Below, one piece after another: positions 1 to 12,903 of a DNA stretch of 64,000 bases. Each line of letters opens with the position of its first letter. Position 1 is the stretch's first letter. Source of the stretch: an uncultured Pelagibacteraceae bacterium. GTDB taxonomy: Bacteria; Pseudomonadota; Alphaproteobacteria; Pelagibacterales; Pelagibacteraceae. The notes beneath the pieces were generated by a model, which was given only the letters and a program-made list of their open reading frames with translations, had not been told where the DNA came from and did no database searches. Where the stretch lies: the NCBI GenBank assembly GCA_902594335.1, contig CACJLY010000007.1, positions 1 through 64,000 on the forward strand, given 5' to 3'. The translations under genes were made by a program, and so were the position numbers.

Positions 1-3000
1 AATTCTGCAACTCTAGGTAAGCCACCGGTAATATCTTTTGTTTTTGTTGTTTCTTTTGGTAGTCTTGCAATTACATCGCCAGCTGAAATTTTTGCACCAT
101 CTTTTACTGATAAAATTGAATCTGGAACTAAATAGTATCTTGCTTCATTGTCATCTGCTTTTTTTATCACATTTCCTTTTAAATCCCTTAGAGTAATTCT
201 TGGTTTTAGATCAGTATTTTTAGATTGTGTCTTCCAATCAACTACAGCTTTTGTTGAAATACCAGTAGCATCATCAACTGTTTCTGCAATTGAAACACCA
301 TCAATTAAATCAACATAATTTGCTATACCATCTTTTTCGGCTATAACTGGTGTTGTGTATGGATCCCATTCACAAATTTTTGCACCTTTTTTAATTTTTT
401 GTTCGTTTTCAAAAAATAGTTTTGAACCATAAGGAACTTTGTATGAAGCAACTTGTAAACCATTATCATCTTCAATTGAAATCTCTGTATTTCTACCCAT
501 AACAATTTGATTATTTTTAGAGTCTTTGATTAAGTTGGTATTAACAATTTTAAGAGTTCCCTCAGAATTTGATACAATTTGTGATTCTTGTTTTACAGAG
601 GCTGTTCCACCAACGTGAAAGGTTCTCATAGTTAACTGTGTTCCCGGTTCTCCAATTGATTGTGCAGATATCATACCAATTGCTTCCCCTACATGGACCA
701 TTTTACCTCTTGATAGGTCTCTTCCATAACACGTTGCACATACGCCTTCTTTAGAACTACACGTCATTACAGAATATACTTTTAATAATTTAACTCCAGC
801 CGCATCTATCTTCTCACATGCAGCTTCATCTATCATTTCTTCTTTTTTAATTATTACTTCGCCTGTTAATGGGTTTTTAACATCTTGTGCAGTAACTCTT
901 CCTAGGGCTCTTTCTGATAGACTTACCATAATGTTTCCACCTTCTAAAACTTCTGAAAGCTCAATAGATCCAGGATTATCACATTTTACTTTTGTTACAG
1001 TTAAATCCTGTGCAACATCACATAATCTTCTTGTCAAGTATCCTGAACTAGCTGTTTTAAGAGCTGTATCAGCTAAACCTTTTCTGGCACCGTGAGTTGA
1101 ATTAAAATATTCTAATGCCGTTAAACCTTCCTTAAAATTCGATGTGATTGGAGTTTCAATAATTTCACCCGAAGGTTTGGCAATTAAACCTCTCATTCCA
1201 GCTAATTGTTTCATTTGTGCTGCCGATCCTCTCGCACCACTATCTGCCATCATAAATACAGAATTTATATTTAATCCTTCATCAGTAACTTCAGTTGCTG
1301 AAATTCTCTTCATCATTTCAGATGCAACTCTGTCTGTACATTTAGACCAAGCATCAATAACTTTATTATACTTTTCACCTCTTGTTATAAGACCTTCAGC
1401 GTATTGTCCCTCATAGTCAGCGATAAGTTTTTTAGTTTCTTCAATTAATTGTTCTTTATTGTCAGGTATTAAAAGATCGTCTTTTCCAAATGAAATTCCA
1501 GCCTTAAATGCATGTTTAAAACCAATATCCTTTAGCTTGTCACAAAATATTACAGTACTTTTTTGACCTGAAAATCTAAATACATGATCAATTACTTCAG
1601 AAACTATTTTTTTTGGAAGCAATCTATCAATTAATGAAAATTTATTATTTACATTTTTTGGTATTATATTTGATAACAAAAATCTTCCAGCTGTACTTAT
1701 ATATTTTTCAAACTTGGCATTTCCTTTTTCATCTACGGTTTCAAATCTAGATACTATTCTTGAGTGAACTTTGATCTGACCTGTTTCTAATGCGTGCTCA
1801 ATTTCAGAAGTGTTAACAAAATATCCATCAACTCTCTCTGTTTGTACTGGTGGTTGTGATAAATAATAAATCCCTAAAATCATATCCTGACTTGGCACTA
1901 TAATAGGCTTACCGTTAGATGGGCTTAAAATATTATTTGTCGACATCATTAAAACTCTTGCTTCTAACTGTGCCTCAAGACTTAATGGCACATGAACTGC
2001 CATCTGATCTCCGTCAAAATCAGCATTAAACGCTGCACAAGTTAATGGATGAAGTTCTATTGCGTTACCTTCTATCAGTTTTGGTTCAAAAGCTTGAACA
2101 CCTAATCTGTGAAGTGTCGGAGCTCTATTTAATATTACCGGGTGTTCTCTCACTATTAGTTCTAGCGCGTCCCAAACTTCAGTTCTTTCTTTTTCTACTA
2201 ACTTTTTAGCTTGCTTAATAGTGGAAGCTAAACCTAGTTTATTTAAGCGAGCATATAAGAAAGGTTTGAATAATTCTAAAGCCATTTTTTTTGGCAATCC
2301 ACACTCATGTAATTTTAAATCTGGACCAACAACAATCACTGATCTTCCAGAATAATCAACCCTTTTCCCTAAAAGATTTTGTCTGAACCTTCCTTGTTTT
2401 CCTTTAAGCATTTCAGCTAAAGATTTTAGTGGTCTTTTGCCAGTTCCAGTTATAACACGTCCTCTTCTTCCATTATCAAATAGCGCATCAACAGACTCTT
2501 GAAGCATTCTCTTTTCATTTCTTACAATGATGTCTGGTGCTTTTAAATCTATAAGTCTTTTTAATCTATTATTTCTGTTTATAACTCTTCTGTATAAATC
2601 ATTTAAGTCAGAAGTCGCAAAGCGACCGCCATCCAAAGGAACTAAAGGTCTTAATTCTGGAGGTATAACTGGAACGGTAGTAAGTATCATCCACTCTGGT
2701 TTGTTTCCTGTTTCTATAAATGACTCTATTAACTTCAATCTTTTAATGGATCTTTCTTCATTAACTTTAGATTTAGTTTCTTTAATATTCTTAATTAATA
2801 GTTCTCTTTCTTCCTCTAAATTTATAGATTTTAGAATTTCAAGTATTGCTTCCGCTCCTATTCCTGCTGTAAACGCTTCTTCTCCATAATCATCTTGATA
2901 TTTAATAAGCTCTTCCTCACCCAACAATTGGTTCTTCTTTAAGCCTGTTAATCCAGGTTCAATAACTATGAAATTTTCAAAATACAATACTCTTTCAACT

Positions 3001-3410
3001 TCTTTAAGCTTCATGTCTACAACTAATGAGATTCTGCTAGGTAGGGATTTTAAAAACCAAATATGAGCAACAGGTGTAGCTAAATTTATATGACCCATTC
3101 TTTCTCTACGCACATTTGATTTTGTGACTTCGACACCACATTTTTCACAAATTATTCCTCTAAACTTCATTCTCTTATATTTTCCACATAAACATTCGTA
3201 ATCTTTGATAGGACCAAAAATCCTTGCACAGAAAAGGCCATCTTTTTCTGGTCTAAAAGTTCTGTAATTTATTGTCTCTGGTTTTTTAATTTCACCAAAC
3301 GTCCATGATTTTATTTTTTCAGGACTTGCTAATGTGATTTTAATACTATTGAAGTTTTGTGCTTCGGATATCTCTGATGATTTGAATAAATCTGATAATT
3401 CTTTACTCAT
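1..3410 (-). CDS. rpoC: DNA-directed RNA polymerase subunit beta' (partial, runs off left edge)
   Basis: Open minus-strand frame from ATG at 3410 to window start; N-terminus [13 protein letters not shown].., zinc-finger [23 protein letters not shown]; immediately downstream of rpoB. Not in ORF track because it is open at the edge. Confidence 0.97.
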   Translation of the reverse strand, partial: MSKELSDLFKSSEISEAQNFNSIKITLASPEKIKSWTFGEIKKPETINYRTFRPEKDGLFCARIFGPIKDYECLCGKYKRMKFRGIICEKCGVEVTKSNVRRERMGHINLATPVAHIWFLKSLPSRISLVVDMKLKEVERVLYFENFIVIEPGLTGLKKNQLLGEEELIKYQDDYGEEAFTAGIGAEAILEILKSINLEEERELLIKNIKETKSKVNEERSIKRLKLIESFIETGNKPEWMILTTVPVIPPELRPLVPLDGGRFATSDLNDLYRRVINRNNRLKRLIDLKAPDIIVRNEKRMLQESVDALFDNGRRGRVITGTGKRPLKSLAEMLKGKQGRFRQNLLGKRVDYSGRSVIVVGPDLKLHECGLPKKMALELFKPFLYARLNKLGLASTIKQAKKLVEKERTEVWDALELIVREHPVILNRAPTLHRLGVQAFEPKLIEGNAIELHPLTCAAFNADFDGDQMAVHVPLSLEAQLEARVLMMSTNNILSPSNGKPIIVPSQDMILGIYYLSQPPVQTERVDGYFVNTSEIEHALETGQIKVHSRIVSRFETVDEKGNAKFEKYISTAGRFLLSNIIPKNVNNKFSLIDRLLPKKIVSEVIDHVFRFSGQKSTVIFCDKLKDIGFKHAFKAGISFGKDDLLIPDNKEQLIEETKKLIADYEGQYAEGLITRGEKYNKVIDAWSKCTDRVASEMMKRISATEVTDEGLNINSVFMMADSGARGSAAQMKQLAGMRGLIAKPSGEIIETPITSNFKEGLTALEYFNSTHGARKGLADTALKTASSGYLTRRLCDVAQDLTVTKVKCDNPGSIELSEVLEGGNIMVSLSERALGRVTAQDVKNPLTGEVIIKKEEMIDEAACEKIDAAGVKLLKVYSVMTCSSKEGVCATCYGRDLSRGKMVHVGEAIGMISAQSIGEPGTQLTMRTFHVGGTASVKQESQIVSNSEGTLKIVNTNLIKDSKNNQIVMGRNTEISIEDDNGLQVASYKVPYGSKLFFENEQKIKKGAKICEWDPYTTPVIAEKDGIANYVDLIDGVSIAETVDDATGISTKAVVDWKTQSKNTDLKPRITLRDLKGNVIKKADDNEARYYLVPDSILSVKDGAKISAGDVIARLPKETTKTKDITGGLPRVAE

Positions 3411-3413
3411 AAT

Positions 3414-6400
3414 TTAGTTTAACTCCACATTTAGTGCTAGTGATTTAATTTCTTTTACTAAAACGTTGAATGATTCTGGTATGCCAGATTCAAAGTTTTC
3501 CTCACCTTTTACAATTGTTTCATAAACTTTAACTCTTCCAGCAACATCATCTGATTTAACAGTTAAAATTTCTTGAAGTGTATAAGAAGCTCCATATGCT
3601 TCGAGAGCCCAAACCTCCATTTCTCCAAACCTCTGGCCTCCAAGTTGCGCTTTACCACCGAGTGGTTGCTGCGTGACTAAACTGTATGGACCTGTTGATC
3701 TTGCGTGTATTTTATCTTCTACTAAGTGATGTAATTTAAGCATATAGATAATTCCAACTGTAACTGGTCTATCAAATTTTTCACCAGTTCTTCCATCCCA
3801 TAAAGTAGTCTGACCAGATTTAGGTAAGTTTGCCAAATCAAGCATATTGGTTACATCTTTTTCTTTTGCACCGTCAAAAACTGGAGTTGAAATCGGCACT
3901 CCATTCTGGATGTTTTGGCATAAATCTTTGAATTCAGTATTTGTTAAATTGTCGATATTTTCATCATAAACTTCATTTCCATAAATGGATTTTAAAAACT
4001 TAGAAATTTTTTCCTCTTTTTCAATTTTCTTCTGATTTTTATTTATTAAATCTGTTAATTGTTCACCTAGTTCTTTACAAGACCAACCTAAATGGGTTTC
4101 TAAAATTTGACCTACATTCATTCTACTTGGAACGCCTAGTGGATTTAAAACTATATCTACAGGTTTTCCATTTTCTCTATAAGGCATATCCTCAACAGGA
4201 ACAATCTTACTTACAACTCCTTTATTTCCATGTCTTCCTGACATCTTATCGCCAGGTCTTAACCTTCTTTTTATTGCAACGAATACTTTCACCATCTTCA
4301 TAACACTTGGCAATAAATCATCACCCTGTCTTATTTTAAGAACCTTATCTTCAAATCTTTCTTGAATATCTTGTTTAGCATTTTCATATTGGGATCTTAA
4401 TTGAAGAACTGTTTCATTTATTTTTGCATCCTCAACATGAATCTTAAATAGGTCAGAAACTGGTAAGTTAAAAATTATTTCTTCGGTTAAATTGATACCA
4501 CTCTGATAGTTTTTAATTTTTTTATTTAACTTAGTGTTTGATAGTATCGATGTGGCTCTTTGTTTGATGCTTCTTTCTAAAATATCTTCTTCTACAATTT
4601 TATCTTGTTGAACACTTTCAATTTCAGCTCTTTCAATAGTTATTGATCTTTCATCCTTCTCAATACCATGTCTATTAAATACTCTTACATCTACTACAAT
4701 TCCACCACTTCCACTTGGCATCTTTAAGGAAGTATCTGTAACATCAATTGCTTTTTCACCAAATATAGATCTCAAAAGTTTTTCTTCAGGACCAGATGCT
4801 GAATCACCTTTAGGTGTAACTTTGCCAACTAATATATCTCCAGGTTTTACCTCTGCTCCAATATAAACTATACCTGACTCATCCAGGTTTTTTAGGGCTT
4901 CTTCGTTTATATTTGGTATGTCCCTGGTAATATCTTCTTCACCAAGCTTGGTGTCTCTAGCCATAACTTCATATTCCTCGATGTGTATAGAAGTAAATAC
5001 ATCGTCCGTTACACATCTTTCTGATATTAAAATTGAATCTTCAAAGTTATATCCTTGCCATGGCATGAATGCGACAGTTACATTTTTACCTAATGCTAGT
5101 TCACCTGTTTTAGTGGAAGGGCCATCTGCAATTATATCACCAGATTTAACTTTATCTCCGACTCTAACTAGTGGTTTTTGATTAATACATGTATTTTGAT
5201 TTGATCTTTTAAATTTTTGCAAATTATAAATATCCACACCAGACTCAGAATAATCTTTTTCATTAGAAGCTTTAATTACTATTCTCTTTCCGTCAATTTT
5301 ATCAACAATTCCATCTCTTTTTGCAACAATTGTTACTCCAGAATCAAGTGCAACATCACTTTCAATTCCTGTTCCAACAAGTGGTGCTTCAGGTTTTAAT
5401 AGTGGTACTGCTTGTCTCATCATATTTGATCCCATCAAAGCTCTATTAGCATCATCATTCTCTAAGAACGGAATTAATGATGCAGCAACCGACACTAATT
5501 GTTTTGGGGATACATCTATGTAATCAATGTTTTCAGGTTTAGATAAGATGAAGTCTAGATTTGCTCTACTAGAAATTAATTCTTCAACAAACTTTCCATT
5601 CTTATCTAAAACAGAATTAGCCTGAGCAATTGTAAATTTAGTCTCTTCCATTGCTGAAAGATATTCTATTTTGTCTTGCACAACTCCATTTTCAACTTTT
5701 TTATATGGACTTTCTATAAAACCATATTTATTAATTTTAGAGTAAGTTGATAAACTATTTATTAAACCTATGTTTGGTCCTTCGGGAGTTTCTATTGGAC
5801 AAATACGACCATAATGCGTAGGGTGAACATCTCTAACTTCAAACCCTGCTCTTTCTCTTGTTAATCCACCTGGACCTAAAGCTGAAACTCTTCTTTTATG
5901 AGTAATCTCAGATAGCGGATTTGTTTGATCCATAAATTGTGATAGCTGTGAAGTAGCAAAAAAGTCTTTTAAAGAAATAGTTAATGGTTTGGCATTTATT
6001 AAATCTTGGGGCATTGCAGACTCAACATCAAGCGTTGTCATTTTTTCTTTAATAGCTCTCTCCATCCTATAAACGCCAATTCTAGCTTGATTTTCAACAA
6101 GCTCTCCTACCGATCTTACTCTACGATTTCCTAAATGATCTATGTCGTCAACTTCGTCTTTACCGTCTCTTAAGTCGAGCATTTTTTTTATTATGGCAAG
6201 AATATCATCATTTCTTAAAATTGTGATTTTATCTGAACAATTCAAATCTAACCTAGAATTCATTTTTACTCGTCCAACATCAGATAAATCGTACCTATCA
6301 GAACTAAAAAATAGGTTATTAAAAATTTGGGTTGCAATCTCAATAGTTGGTGGTTCACCTGGTCTTAAAATTTTATATATTTCAGTAATTGCATCGTTCT

Positions 6401-7496
6401 TATTTTCATTTTTATCATTTAAAATAGTATGTAGTAAATATGGTCCTTTAGATATGGAATTGGTTTTAGATACATTAATAATTTTTATATTTTCTTCTAA
6501 TAATTTTTGAATAATTGTGTCATTTAATTCAGTTCCAATTTTAAATGTGTCTTCACCTACTACAAGATCCTCATGTAAAAATTTACCATAAAGAGCCTCA
6601 TTGGAGACTAAAATTTCCTTTAATCCATCATTTTGAAGTTTTTTAGCAGTTAAAAAATTTATTTGTTCACCGATTTTTACTAAAGTTTTATTATTTTTTG
6701 CATCAATTATTTCTTCTGAAAAATTTTTAGCTTTATAATTTTCAGGATCAAATTTTGTTTTCCATTTTTTTAAGTTTTGATCATATAAAAAGGTCTCTTT
6801 TTCATAAAATTCATTAACTATGTCATATTTACTAAACCCTAAAGCCTGTAGTAATGTTGAAACAAAAATTTTTTTCTTTCTATCAATTCTAAAATATAAA
6901 AAATCCTTAACATCAAACTCAAAATCCAACCATGAGCCTCTATTCGGAATAACTCTGCAATTAAACAAAAGCTTTCCACTTGCATGTGATTTCCCTTTAT
7001 CATGATCAAAAAATACTCCAGGACTTCTGTGCATTTGGTTAACTACAACTCTTTGAACTCCATTGGTGATAAATGTTCCACTATTTGTCATCATAGGAAC
7101 TTCACCCATATAAACTTCTTGTTCTTTTGCAGATAGGATATCTTTTGTATTATTTTCCTGGTCTATTTCATAAACAACTAATCTTAATGTACATTTAAGT
7201 GCAGCTGAATAGGTAAGCCCTCTTGTAATACATTCGTCAACGTCAAATTTTGGTTTTTCTAGTTTATAAGAAACATATTCCAAAGTTGCTTTATCATTTA
7301 AATCCTCAATAGGAAAAATACTTTTAAATACTCGATGAAATCCCTTTACTAAATGTTGCTCTAAATTATCTTTAAATTCGGTAAGTTCCTTGTATGAATT
7401 TTTCTGGACTTCAATCAAATTTGGAATCGAAAGACCTTCCTTAAGTTTACCAAAACTCTTTCGAATGTTTTTTTTCTCAGTAAAAGATAATTGCAT
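3414..7496 (-). CDS. rpoB: DNA-directed RNA polymerase subunit beta
   Basis: 1360 aa; RpoB motifs such as [58 protein letters not shown]. Confidence 0.99.
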   Translation of the reverse strand: MQLSFTEKKNIRKSFGKLKEGLSIPNLIEVQKNSYKELTEFKDNLEQHLVKGFHRVFKSIFPIEDLNDKATLEYVSYKLEKPKFDVDECITRGLTYSAALKCTLRLVVYEIDQENNTKDILSAKEQEVYMGEVPMMTNSGTFITNGVQRVVVNQMHRSPGVFFDHDKGKSHASGKLLFNCRVIPNRGSWLDFEFDVKDFLYFRIDRKKKIFVSTLLQALGFSKYDIVNEFYEKETFLYDQNLKKWKTKFDPENYKAKNFSEEIIDAKNNKTLVKIGEQINFLTAKKLQNDGLKEILVSNEALYGKFLHEDLVVGEDTFKIGTELNDTIIQKLLEENIKIINVSKTNSISKGPYLLHTILNDKNENKNDAITEIYKILRPGEPPTIEIATQIFNNLFFSSDRYDLSDVGRVKMNSRLDLNCSDKITILRNDDILAIIKKMLDLRDGKDEVDDIDHLGNRRVRSVGELVENQARIGVYRMERAIKEKMTTLDVESAMPQDLINAKPLTISLKDFFATSQLSQFMDQTNPLSEITHKRRVSALGPGGLTRERAGFEVRDVHPTHYGRICPIETPEGPNIGLINSLSTYSKINKYGFIESPYKKVENGVVQDKIEYLSAMEETKFTIAQANSVLDKNGKFVEELISSRANLDFILSKPENIDYIDVSPKQLVSVAASLIPFLENDDANRALMGSNMMRQAVPLLKPEAPLVGTGIESDVALDSGVTIVAKRDGIVDKIDGKRIVIKASNEKDYSESGVDIYNLQKFKRSNQNTCINQKPLVRVGDKVKSGDIIADGPSTKTGELALGKNVTVAFMPWQGYNFEDSILISERCVTDDVFTSIHIEEYEVMARDTKLGEEDITRDIPNINEEALKNLDESGIVYIGAEVKPGDILVGKVTPKGDSASGPEEKLLRSIFGEKAIDVTDTSLKMPSGSGGIVVDVRVFNRHGIEKDERSITIERAEIESVQQDKIVEEDILERSIKQRATSILSNTKLNKKIKNYQSGINLTEEIIFNLPVSDLFKIHVEDAKINETVLQLRSQYENAKQDIQERFEDKVLKIRQGDDLLPSVMKMVKVFVAIKRRLRPGDKMSGRHGNKGVVSKIVPVEDMPYRENGKPVDIVLNPLGVPSRMNVGQILETHLGWSCKELGEQLTDLINKNQKKIEKEEKISKFLKSIYGNEVYDENIDNLTNTEFKDLCQNIQNGVPISTPVFDGAKEKDVTNMLDLANLPKSGQTTLWDGRTGEKFDRPVTVGIIYMLKLHHLVEDKIHARSTGPYSLVTQQPLGGKAQLGGQRFGEMEVWALEAYGASYTLQEILTVKSDDVAGRVKVYETIVKGEENFESGIPESFNVLVKEIKSLALNVELN

Positions 7497-7550
7497 ATCT
7501 TGTTTATTACCGAATAAACATATTCAGTAATTAAATTCTTTCTTTTTTAT

Positions 7551-7922
7551 TTACTTAAGTTCTACTTTTGCGCCTGCTGCTTCTAACTTAGCTTTTATTT
7601 CTTCAGCTTCTTTTTTATTAACACCAGATTTAACTTCTTTTGGTGCACCTTCTACTAAATCTTTTGCTTCTTTTAATCCAAGTTCTGTAACAGCTCTAAC
7701 TTCTTTAATCACATTAATTTTTTTGTCACCTGCTGCTGTAAGCATAACAATAAAATCGTCTTTATCTTCAGCAGGTGCTTCACTTACTGAAGCTGCTGGT
7801 GCGGCGGCAACTGCTGCTGCTGCAGTAACTCCCCATTTTTCCTCTAGTTGTTTTGAAAGCTCAGCTGCCTCTACAACAGTCAAGCTAGATAAATCCTCTA
7901 TAATTTTATTTAAGTCAGCCAT
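7551..7922 (-). CDS. rplL: 50S ribosomal protein L7/L12
   Basis: 123 aa; typical Ala-rich hinge and [40 protein letters not shown]. Confidence 0.98.
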   Translation of the reverse strand: MADLNKIIEDLSSLTVVEAAELSKQLEEKWGVTAAAAVAAAPAASVSEAPAEDKDDFIVMLTAAGDKKINVIKEVRAVTELGLKEAKDLVEGAPKEVKSGVNKKEAEEIKAKLEAAGAKVELK

Positions 7923-7946
7923 AATAATAATTTTTTTTATCCCTAG

Positions 7947-8456
7947 TTATTTTTTTGATTTTTCGAGCGCTAAAATAGCGATTTTTGACGCTGGCGCAAG
8001 TAAAATACTTGCGATTTTTTGTGCTGGAGAGCTTAAAATACCTACTATTTTAGCCCTTGCCTCTTCTAACGACGGAAGAGTTGCAACATTTTGAACTCCA
8101 GCAACATCTAAAATATCAGAACCCATGATTCCACCTAAAATTTTAAGATTTTCATTTTCTTTTGCAAATTTAGTCAGAATTTTTGCTGAAGTAATAGCAT
8201 CTTCAGAAAGAGCAACAGCTGTTGGACCCTTAAACAAATTTGTAAGATCTTTACATTTTGTTTTTTCAAGTGCTAATTTTGTAATCCTATTATTCGTTAT
8301 TTTGAATTTAATGCCATGCTCTCTCATTTTTTTTCTTAGATCATCTAATTGGGTTACATTTAAACCCTGGTAATGAGTGACTATGACAGCTTCAGTACTA
8401 TCAAACTGAGTTGTCATTTCGCTTATATAATTTTTTTTTTGTTCTTTATTAAGCAT
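7947..8456 (-). CDS. rplJ: 50S ribosomal protein L10
   Basis: 169 aa L10-like sequence located between rplL and rplA. Confidence 0.97.
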   Translation of the reverse strand: MLNKEQKKNYISEMTTQFDSTEAVIVTHYQGLNVTQLDDLRKKMREHGIKFKITNNRITKLALEKTKCKDLTNLFKGPTAVALSEDAITSAKILTKFAKENENLKILGGIMGSDILDVAGVQNVATLPSLEEARAKIVGILSSPAQKIASILLAPASKIAILALEKSKK

Positions 8457-8458
8457 AA

Positions 8459-9148
8459 TTATAAATTCTTATCTAATTTAATTTTATACGATACACCCAT
8501 GCTGGACGTAATATATAATTGTTTTACTAAATCACCTTTAATTGTCAAATTTGATTTTTCTTTTTCTAAAGCATCAATGATCGCTTTATAGTTATTAATT
8601 AGTTTCTCATCATCAAATGACTTTTTTCCAATACTTACTCCAATATTTCCGTCTTTATCATTTCTGATCTCTACTTGACCAGCTTTTGCTTCAGTAACTG
8701 CTTTTTGAATTTCATTTGTAACGGTACCTAATTTTGGGTTTGGCATTAAACCTTTTGGACCTAAAACTTTTCCCAATTTTGAAAGTTTAATCATCATTGA
8801 TGGTGTACAGATTAGCTTTTCAAAATTTATTTCACTATTTTTAATTTTTTCTATTAATTCATCCCCTCCAATTAAATCTGCTTTGGAATCTTTTGCCTCA
8901 TTTAATTTTGCTTCTTCACAAACAACAGCAACTTTAACATCTTTACCTGTCCCTCCTGGCATATTTACAACTGTTCTTAAATTAACTTCACTTTTTTTTT
9001 GTTTATTATTAATTCTAAAACTTAAATCAATTGACTCATCAAATTTGGTGGTACAATTCGATTTAATTGAACTTAAAATTTTATCAATATTTTCTGGTTT
9101 TAAGTCTTTTGTATATTCTGTTAATTTTTTATGTCTTTTTGATGTCAT
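8459..9148 (-). CDS. rplA: 50S ribosomal protein L1
   Basis: 229 aa; VVNMPGGTGKDVKVAV, KLGKVLGPKGLMPNPKLGTVT. Confidence 0.98.
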   Translation of the reverse strand: MTSKRHKKLTEYTKDLKPENIDKILSSIKSNCTTKFDESIDLSFRINNKQKKSEVNLRTVVNMPGGTGKDVKVAVVCEEAKLNEAKDSKADLIGGDELIEKIKNSEINFEKLICTPSMMIKLSKLGKVLGPKGLMPNPKLGTVTNEIQKAVTEAKAGQVEIRNDKDGNIGVSIGKKSFDDEKLINNYKAIIDALEKEKSNLTIKGDLVKQLYITSSMGVSYKIKLDKNL

Positions 9149-9579
9149 TAATCTTTAACCTCTATGCCCATTGATCTAGCTGAACCAGCTATAATTTTTG
9201 AAGCCTCATCTAAATCATGTGCGTTAAGATCTTCCATTTTTTTTTCTGCAATATCTTTAAGCTGTTGCTTTGAAATTGAACCAATAATATTCCTGCCAGG
9301 CTCTTTCGATCCACTTTTTAATTTCATAGCCTCTTTAATAAAGTGTGATGCTGGAGGCGATTTTATTACAAAATCAAATTTTTTATCCTTATAAACAGTA
9401 ATAATCACTGGAACTGGTTTCCCTGCAAATGCTTTTGTTTTATCATTAAAAGCTTTACAGAATTCCATTATGTTAATTCCTCTTTGACCTAGGGCGGGTC
9501 CAACAGGTGGTGCAGGATTTGCCTGACCGCCTTTAATTTGTAATTTTACATAACCACTTATTTCTTTTTTTGCCATCAA
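9148..9579 (-). CDS. rplK: 50S ribosomal protein L11
   Basis: [44 protein letters not shown] start; second Met (9576) is likely the real start. Confidence 0.98.
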   Translation of the reverse strand: MMAKKEISGYVKLQIKGGQANPAPPVGPALGQRGINIMEFCKAFNDKTKAFAGKPVPVIITVYKDKKFDFVIKSPPASHFIKEAMKLKSGSKEPGRNIIGSISKQQLKDIAEKKMEDLNAHDLDEASKIIAGSARSMGIEVKD

Positions 9580-10106
9580 CTTGCCTTTTCTACTTGGTTA
9601 TATTCTAGATCAACTGGCGTAGGACGGCCAAATATTGAAACAGAAACTTTTAATCTTAATTTTTCTTCATCAATGTCCTCAACTAATCCACTGAATGATG
9701 CAAAAGGTCCATCAATAACTTGAACTTTTTCTCCTACGTTATATTCAATACCAGATTTAGGTTGTGCAACACCATCTTTTATTTGTCCTAGAATCTTTTC
9801 AATTTCTTTATCTGAGACAGGGATTGGAGCACCTCTTGATCCAAGAAAACCACTAACTTTTTTTAAATTTTTTATCATATGGTAAATATTATTATCCATT
9901 TCGCTTTTGATTAAAATATAGCCTGGAAAATATTTTTTTTTTCTTTGGATTCTTTTTCCACGTTTAACCTCAGTTACATCGTGAGTAGGAACTATTATTT
10001 CTTCAAACTTTTCTAAAATGTCTGCTTTTTCTGCCTCTTCCTTAATAAGTTTAGCTACTTTGTTTTCAAAACTTGAATGAGATTGAACTATATACCAGTT
10101 TTTCAT
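9576..10106 (-). CDS. nusG: Transcription termination/antitermination protein NusG
   Basis: 176 aa; [16 protein letters not shown] and KOW region [22 protein letters not shown]. Confidence 0.98.
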   Translation of the reverse strand: MKNWYIVQSHSSFENKVAKLIKEEAEKADILEKFEEIIVPTHDVTEVKRGKRIQRKKKYFPGYILIKSEMDNNIYHMIKNLKKVSGFLGSRGAPIPVSDKEIEKILGQIKDGVAQPKSGIEYNVGEKVQVIDGPFASFSGLVEDIDEEKLRLKVSVSIFGRPTPVDLEYNQVEKAS

Positions 10107-10297
10107 TATATGCTTACCTTAAGTACTAGCTCTAAAAAAAACTTTAAAACCTGATCTAACAATAAAAAGAATAGAGATGCTAAAACTGCCATTGCAAATA
10201 CCATTAGTGCTCCCTGCACTGTTTCTTTTGCTGTAGGCCATGAAACTTTAAAAGCTTCTTGTTTTACGTCTTGAATAAATTTTAAAGGATTTTTCAT
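10106..10297 (-). CDS. secE: Preprotein translocase subunit SecE
   Basis: 63 aa single-TM protein, FIQDVKQEAFKVSWPTAKET, upstream of nusG. Confidence 0.96.
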   Translation of the reverse strand: MKNPLKFIQDVKQEAFKVSWPTAKETVQGALMVFAMAVLASLFFLLLDQVLKFFLELVLKVSI

Positions 10298-10316
10298 ATT
10301 TAAGTATTAGATATTT

Positions 10317-10392
10317 TGGCAGGAGCGAAGGGAATCGAACCCCCAACCTCCGGTTTTGGAGACCGGCGCTCTACCAATTGAGCTACACTCCT
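10317..10392 (-). tRNA. tRNA-Trp(CCA), CCA end encoded
   Basis: AGGAGTGTAGCTCAATTGGTAGAGCGCCGGTCTCCAAAACCGGAGGTTGGGGGTTCGATTCCCTTCGCTCCTGCCA; cloverleaf arms pair, anticodon CCA. Confidence 0.95.
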
Positions 10393-10398
10393 ATGAGT

Positions 10399-11589
10399 TT
10401 ACTCTATAATTTTAGTTACTACTCCAGCTCCTACTGTTCTACCACCTTCTCTAATTGCGAAATTAAGTTTTTCATCCATCGCAATTGGTGTAATTAATTT
10501 TACTGTAAATTTTGCATCATCACCTGGCATTACCATTTCTGTTCCTGATGGTAATTCAACCTCACCTGTTACATCAGTAGTTCTGAAGTAAAATTGAGGT
10601 CTATATTTGGTAAAGAATGGTGTATGTCTTCCTCCCTCTTCTTTTTTTAAGACATATGCTTGAGCTTCAAATTTAGTATGCGGTTTAATTGATCCTGGCT
10701 TACACAAAACTTGACCTCTTTCAACATCAGTTCTTTCAACTCCTCTTAATAAAGCTCCAATGTTATCACCAGCTTCACCTGAATCTAACAATTTTCTAAA
10801 CATTTCTACTCCTGTACAAACTGATTTTTTTGTTTCTCGAATACCTACGATCTCTATTTCTTCACCAGTTTTAATTACACCAGATTCTACTCTCCCTGTT
10901 ACAACAGTTCCTCTTCCTGAGATTGAGAAAACATCTTCAACAGGCATTAAGAAATCTTTATCTTTAGGTCTATCTGGCTGTGGAATAAATTCGTCAACTG
11001 CTTTCATTAATTCCATTATAGAATTTTTTCCAATTTCATCATCCTTTCCTTCAACTGCCGCTAAAGCAGATCCTTTTACTATTGGAGTTTTATCTCCTGG
11101 GAATTTATAAGATGTTAATAAATCTTTAATTTCCTCTTCAACCAAATCTATCATTTCTTTATCATCAACTTGATCTACTTTATTTAGATATACCACTATT
11201 GCAGGAACTCCGACTTGACGAGCAAGAAGAATATGTTCTCTTGTTTGTGGCATTGGTCCGTCAGCTGCATTTACAACTAAAATTGCACCATCCATTTGTG
11301 CAGCTCCAGTAATCATATTTTTAACATAGTCTGCATGACCAGGACAATCCACGTGAGCGTAATGTCTGTTTGCAGTTTCATACTCTACATGTGCTGTTGA
11401 AATTGTTATACCTCTCTCTTTTTCTTCTGGAGCTTTATCAATTTGATCATAAGCAGTAAATTGAGCACCACCAGACTCTGCTAAAACTTTTGTTATCGCA
11501 GCAGTTAATGTTGTTTTACCATGATCAACATGACCAATAGTTCCAATATTACAGTGCGGTTTATTTCTTACAAACTTTTCTTTTGACAT
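10399..11589 (-). CDS. tuf: Elongation factor Tu
   Basis: 396 aa; [54 protein letters not shown]. Confidence 0.99.
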   Translation of the reverse strand: MSKEKFVRNKPHCNIGTIGHVDHGKTTLTAAITKVLAESGGAQFTAYDQIDKAPEEKERGITISTAHVEYETANRHYAHVDCPGHADYVKNMITGAAQMDGAILVVNAADGPMPQTREHILLARQVGVPAIVVYLNKVDQVDDKEMIDLVEEEIKDLLTSYKFPGDKTPIVKGSALAAVEGKDDEIGKNSIMELMKAVDEFIPQPDRPKDKDFLMPVEDVFSISGRGTVVTGRVESGVIKTGEEIEIVGIRETKKSVCTGVEMFRKLLDSGEAGDNIGALLRGVERTDVERGQVLCKPGSIKPHTKFEAQAYVLKKEEGGRHTPFFTKYRPQFYFRTTDVTGEVELPSGTEMVMPGDDAKFTVKLITPIAMDEKLNFAIREGGRTVGAGVVTKIIE

Positions 11590-11626
11590 TACTTTTTTAC
11601 CTCTTTTTTTTTCTATTTTTAATTTT

Positions 11627-11700
11627 TGGAGCGGGTAAAGGGAATCGAACCCTTACATCCAGCTTGGAAGGCTAGCGTTCTACCATTGAACTACACCCGC
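11627..11700 (-). tRNA. tRNA-Gly(TCC), CCA encoded
   Basis: GCGGGTGTAGTTCAATGGTAGAACGCTAGCCTTCCAAGCTGGATGTAAGGGTTCGATTCCCTTTACCCGCTCCA. Confidence 0.95.
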
Positions 11701-11742
11701 ATCACCCAAGTACACTCCTAAGTTATTTAAATATTTATTGAA

Positions 11743-11828
<86 letters not shown>

Positions 11829-11959
11829 CTAATAGCAGGGGAAGCGTCCCCTTGTTCAATAAAGCTTTAAACAACATGCGTTTTATATATTTTTATTGTA
11901 CAAATGCAATACGTGAATTTCATAAAAAATAGTATAAAAAGCCTTTAAATTCGAAAAAT

Positions 11960-12697
11960 ATGACACAAAAATCATCCTTTTTTATAGCTGGTCGTCATGC
12001 TGTTATTGGTGCATTGAGGAACCCAAAAAGAAGAGTAATTAAAGTATTCTTAACAGAGGAAAGTAAAAAAACTATACATAAGCAAAACCCACATAAAAAT
12101 TTATTAAAGGATATAAAAGTTTTTTTTAAAACTAAAAAAGAATTAGATAAATATTGCAGAAGTGAAGACATATTACACCAGGGTTATGTTGCTGAAATCG
12201 AGCATTTAGAAACACCTGATCTTAAAGAGTTTATTAAAGAAAAGAATAATTTAACATTTGTATGTTTAGATGAAGTTACTGATCCAAGAAACATAGGGTC
12301 ACTAATTAGAAGTGCCGCATCATTTAATATAGATGGTCTAATTGTTAAAGAAAGACATTTCCCAAGCGAAAGTAAATTATTATACAAATCTTCAAGTGGA
12401 TGTGTTGAACACATTAATATTTTTCAGGTATCAAATATTAATACAACATTGAAATATTTAAGAAATAAAAATTTTTGGGTTTATGGATTTGCCGCAAATA
12501 GTGAAAACAATTTTACAGAGATTAAATGGAATGGAAATAATGTATTACTATTTGGTTCTGAAGGACATGGTCTTAATCATCATACTAAAAAATACACTGA
12601 TTTTTTAGTAAAAATTAATATAAATAAAAATATCGAAAGTTTAAATATATCTAATAGTGCAGCAATAGTTTTTCACCATATAAATCAACAAAAATAA
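11960..12697 (+). CDS. rlmB: TrmH/SpoU-family rRNA 2'-O-methyltransferase (RlmB-like)
   Basis: 245 aa; GRHAVIGALRNPKRRV N-term, LDEVTDPRNIGSLIRSAASFNIDG, LFGSEGHGL, LNISNSAAIVFH. Confidence 0.88.
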   Translation: MTQKSSFFIAGRHAVIGALRNPKRRVIKVFLTEESKKTIHKQNPHKNLLKDIKVFFKTKKELDKYCRSEDILHQGYVAEIEHLETPDLKEFIKEKNNLTFVCLDEVTDPRNIGSLIRSAASFNIDGLIVKERHFPSESKLLYKSSSGCVEHINIFQVSNINTTLKYLRNKNFWVYGFAANSENNFTEIKWNGNNVLLFGSEGHGLNHHTKKYTDFLVKININKNIESLNISNSAAIVFHHINQQK

Positions 12698-12738
12698 TTT
12701 CTTGAAAATATATCAAATGATATTAAAAAACTTACTAC

Positions 12739-12814
12739 GCCCTTGTAGCTCAGCTGGTAGAGCAATTGATTTGTAATCAATAGGTCCGCGGTTCGAATCC
12801 GTGCGGGGGCACCA
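12739..12814 (+). tRNA. tRNA-Thr(TGT), CCA encoded
   Basis: GCCCTTGTAGCTCAGCTGGTAGAGCAATTGATTTGTAATCAATAGGTCCGCGGTTCGAATCCGTGCGGGGGCACCA. Confidence 0.95.
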
Positions 12815-12903
12815 TCATTCAATAGAATCATCACATATTATTTTAAGAATTAAGTTTTTAATAAATAAAACATCGGTTAAAATAACTGTAATACAACAAA
12901 ATT

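Noticed and set aside
1144-2889. Plus-strand ORFs of 90 and 120 aa
   Set aside because: Antisense to rpoC; no independent coding features.
4918-7005. Plus-strand ORFs inside rpoB
   Set aside because: Antisense to a certain core gene; low-complexity shadow ORFs.
7723-9394. Plus-strand ORFs over rplL, rplJ, rplA, rplK
   Set aside because: Shadow ORFs antisense to ribosomal protein genes.
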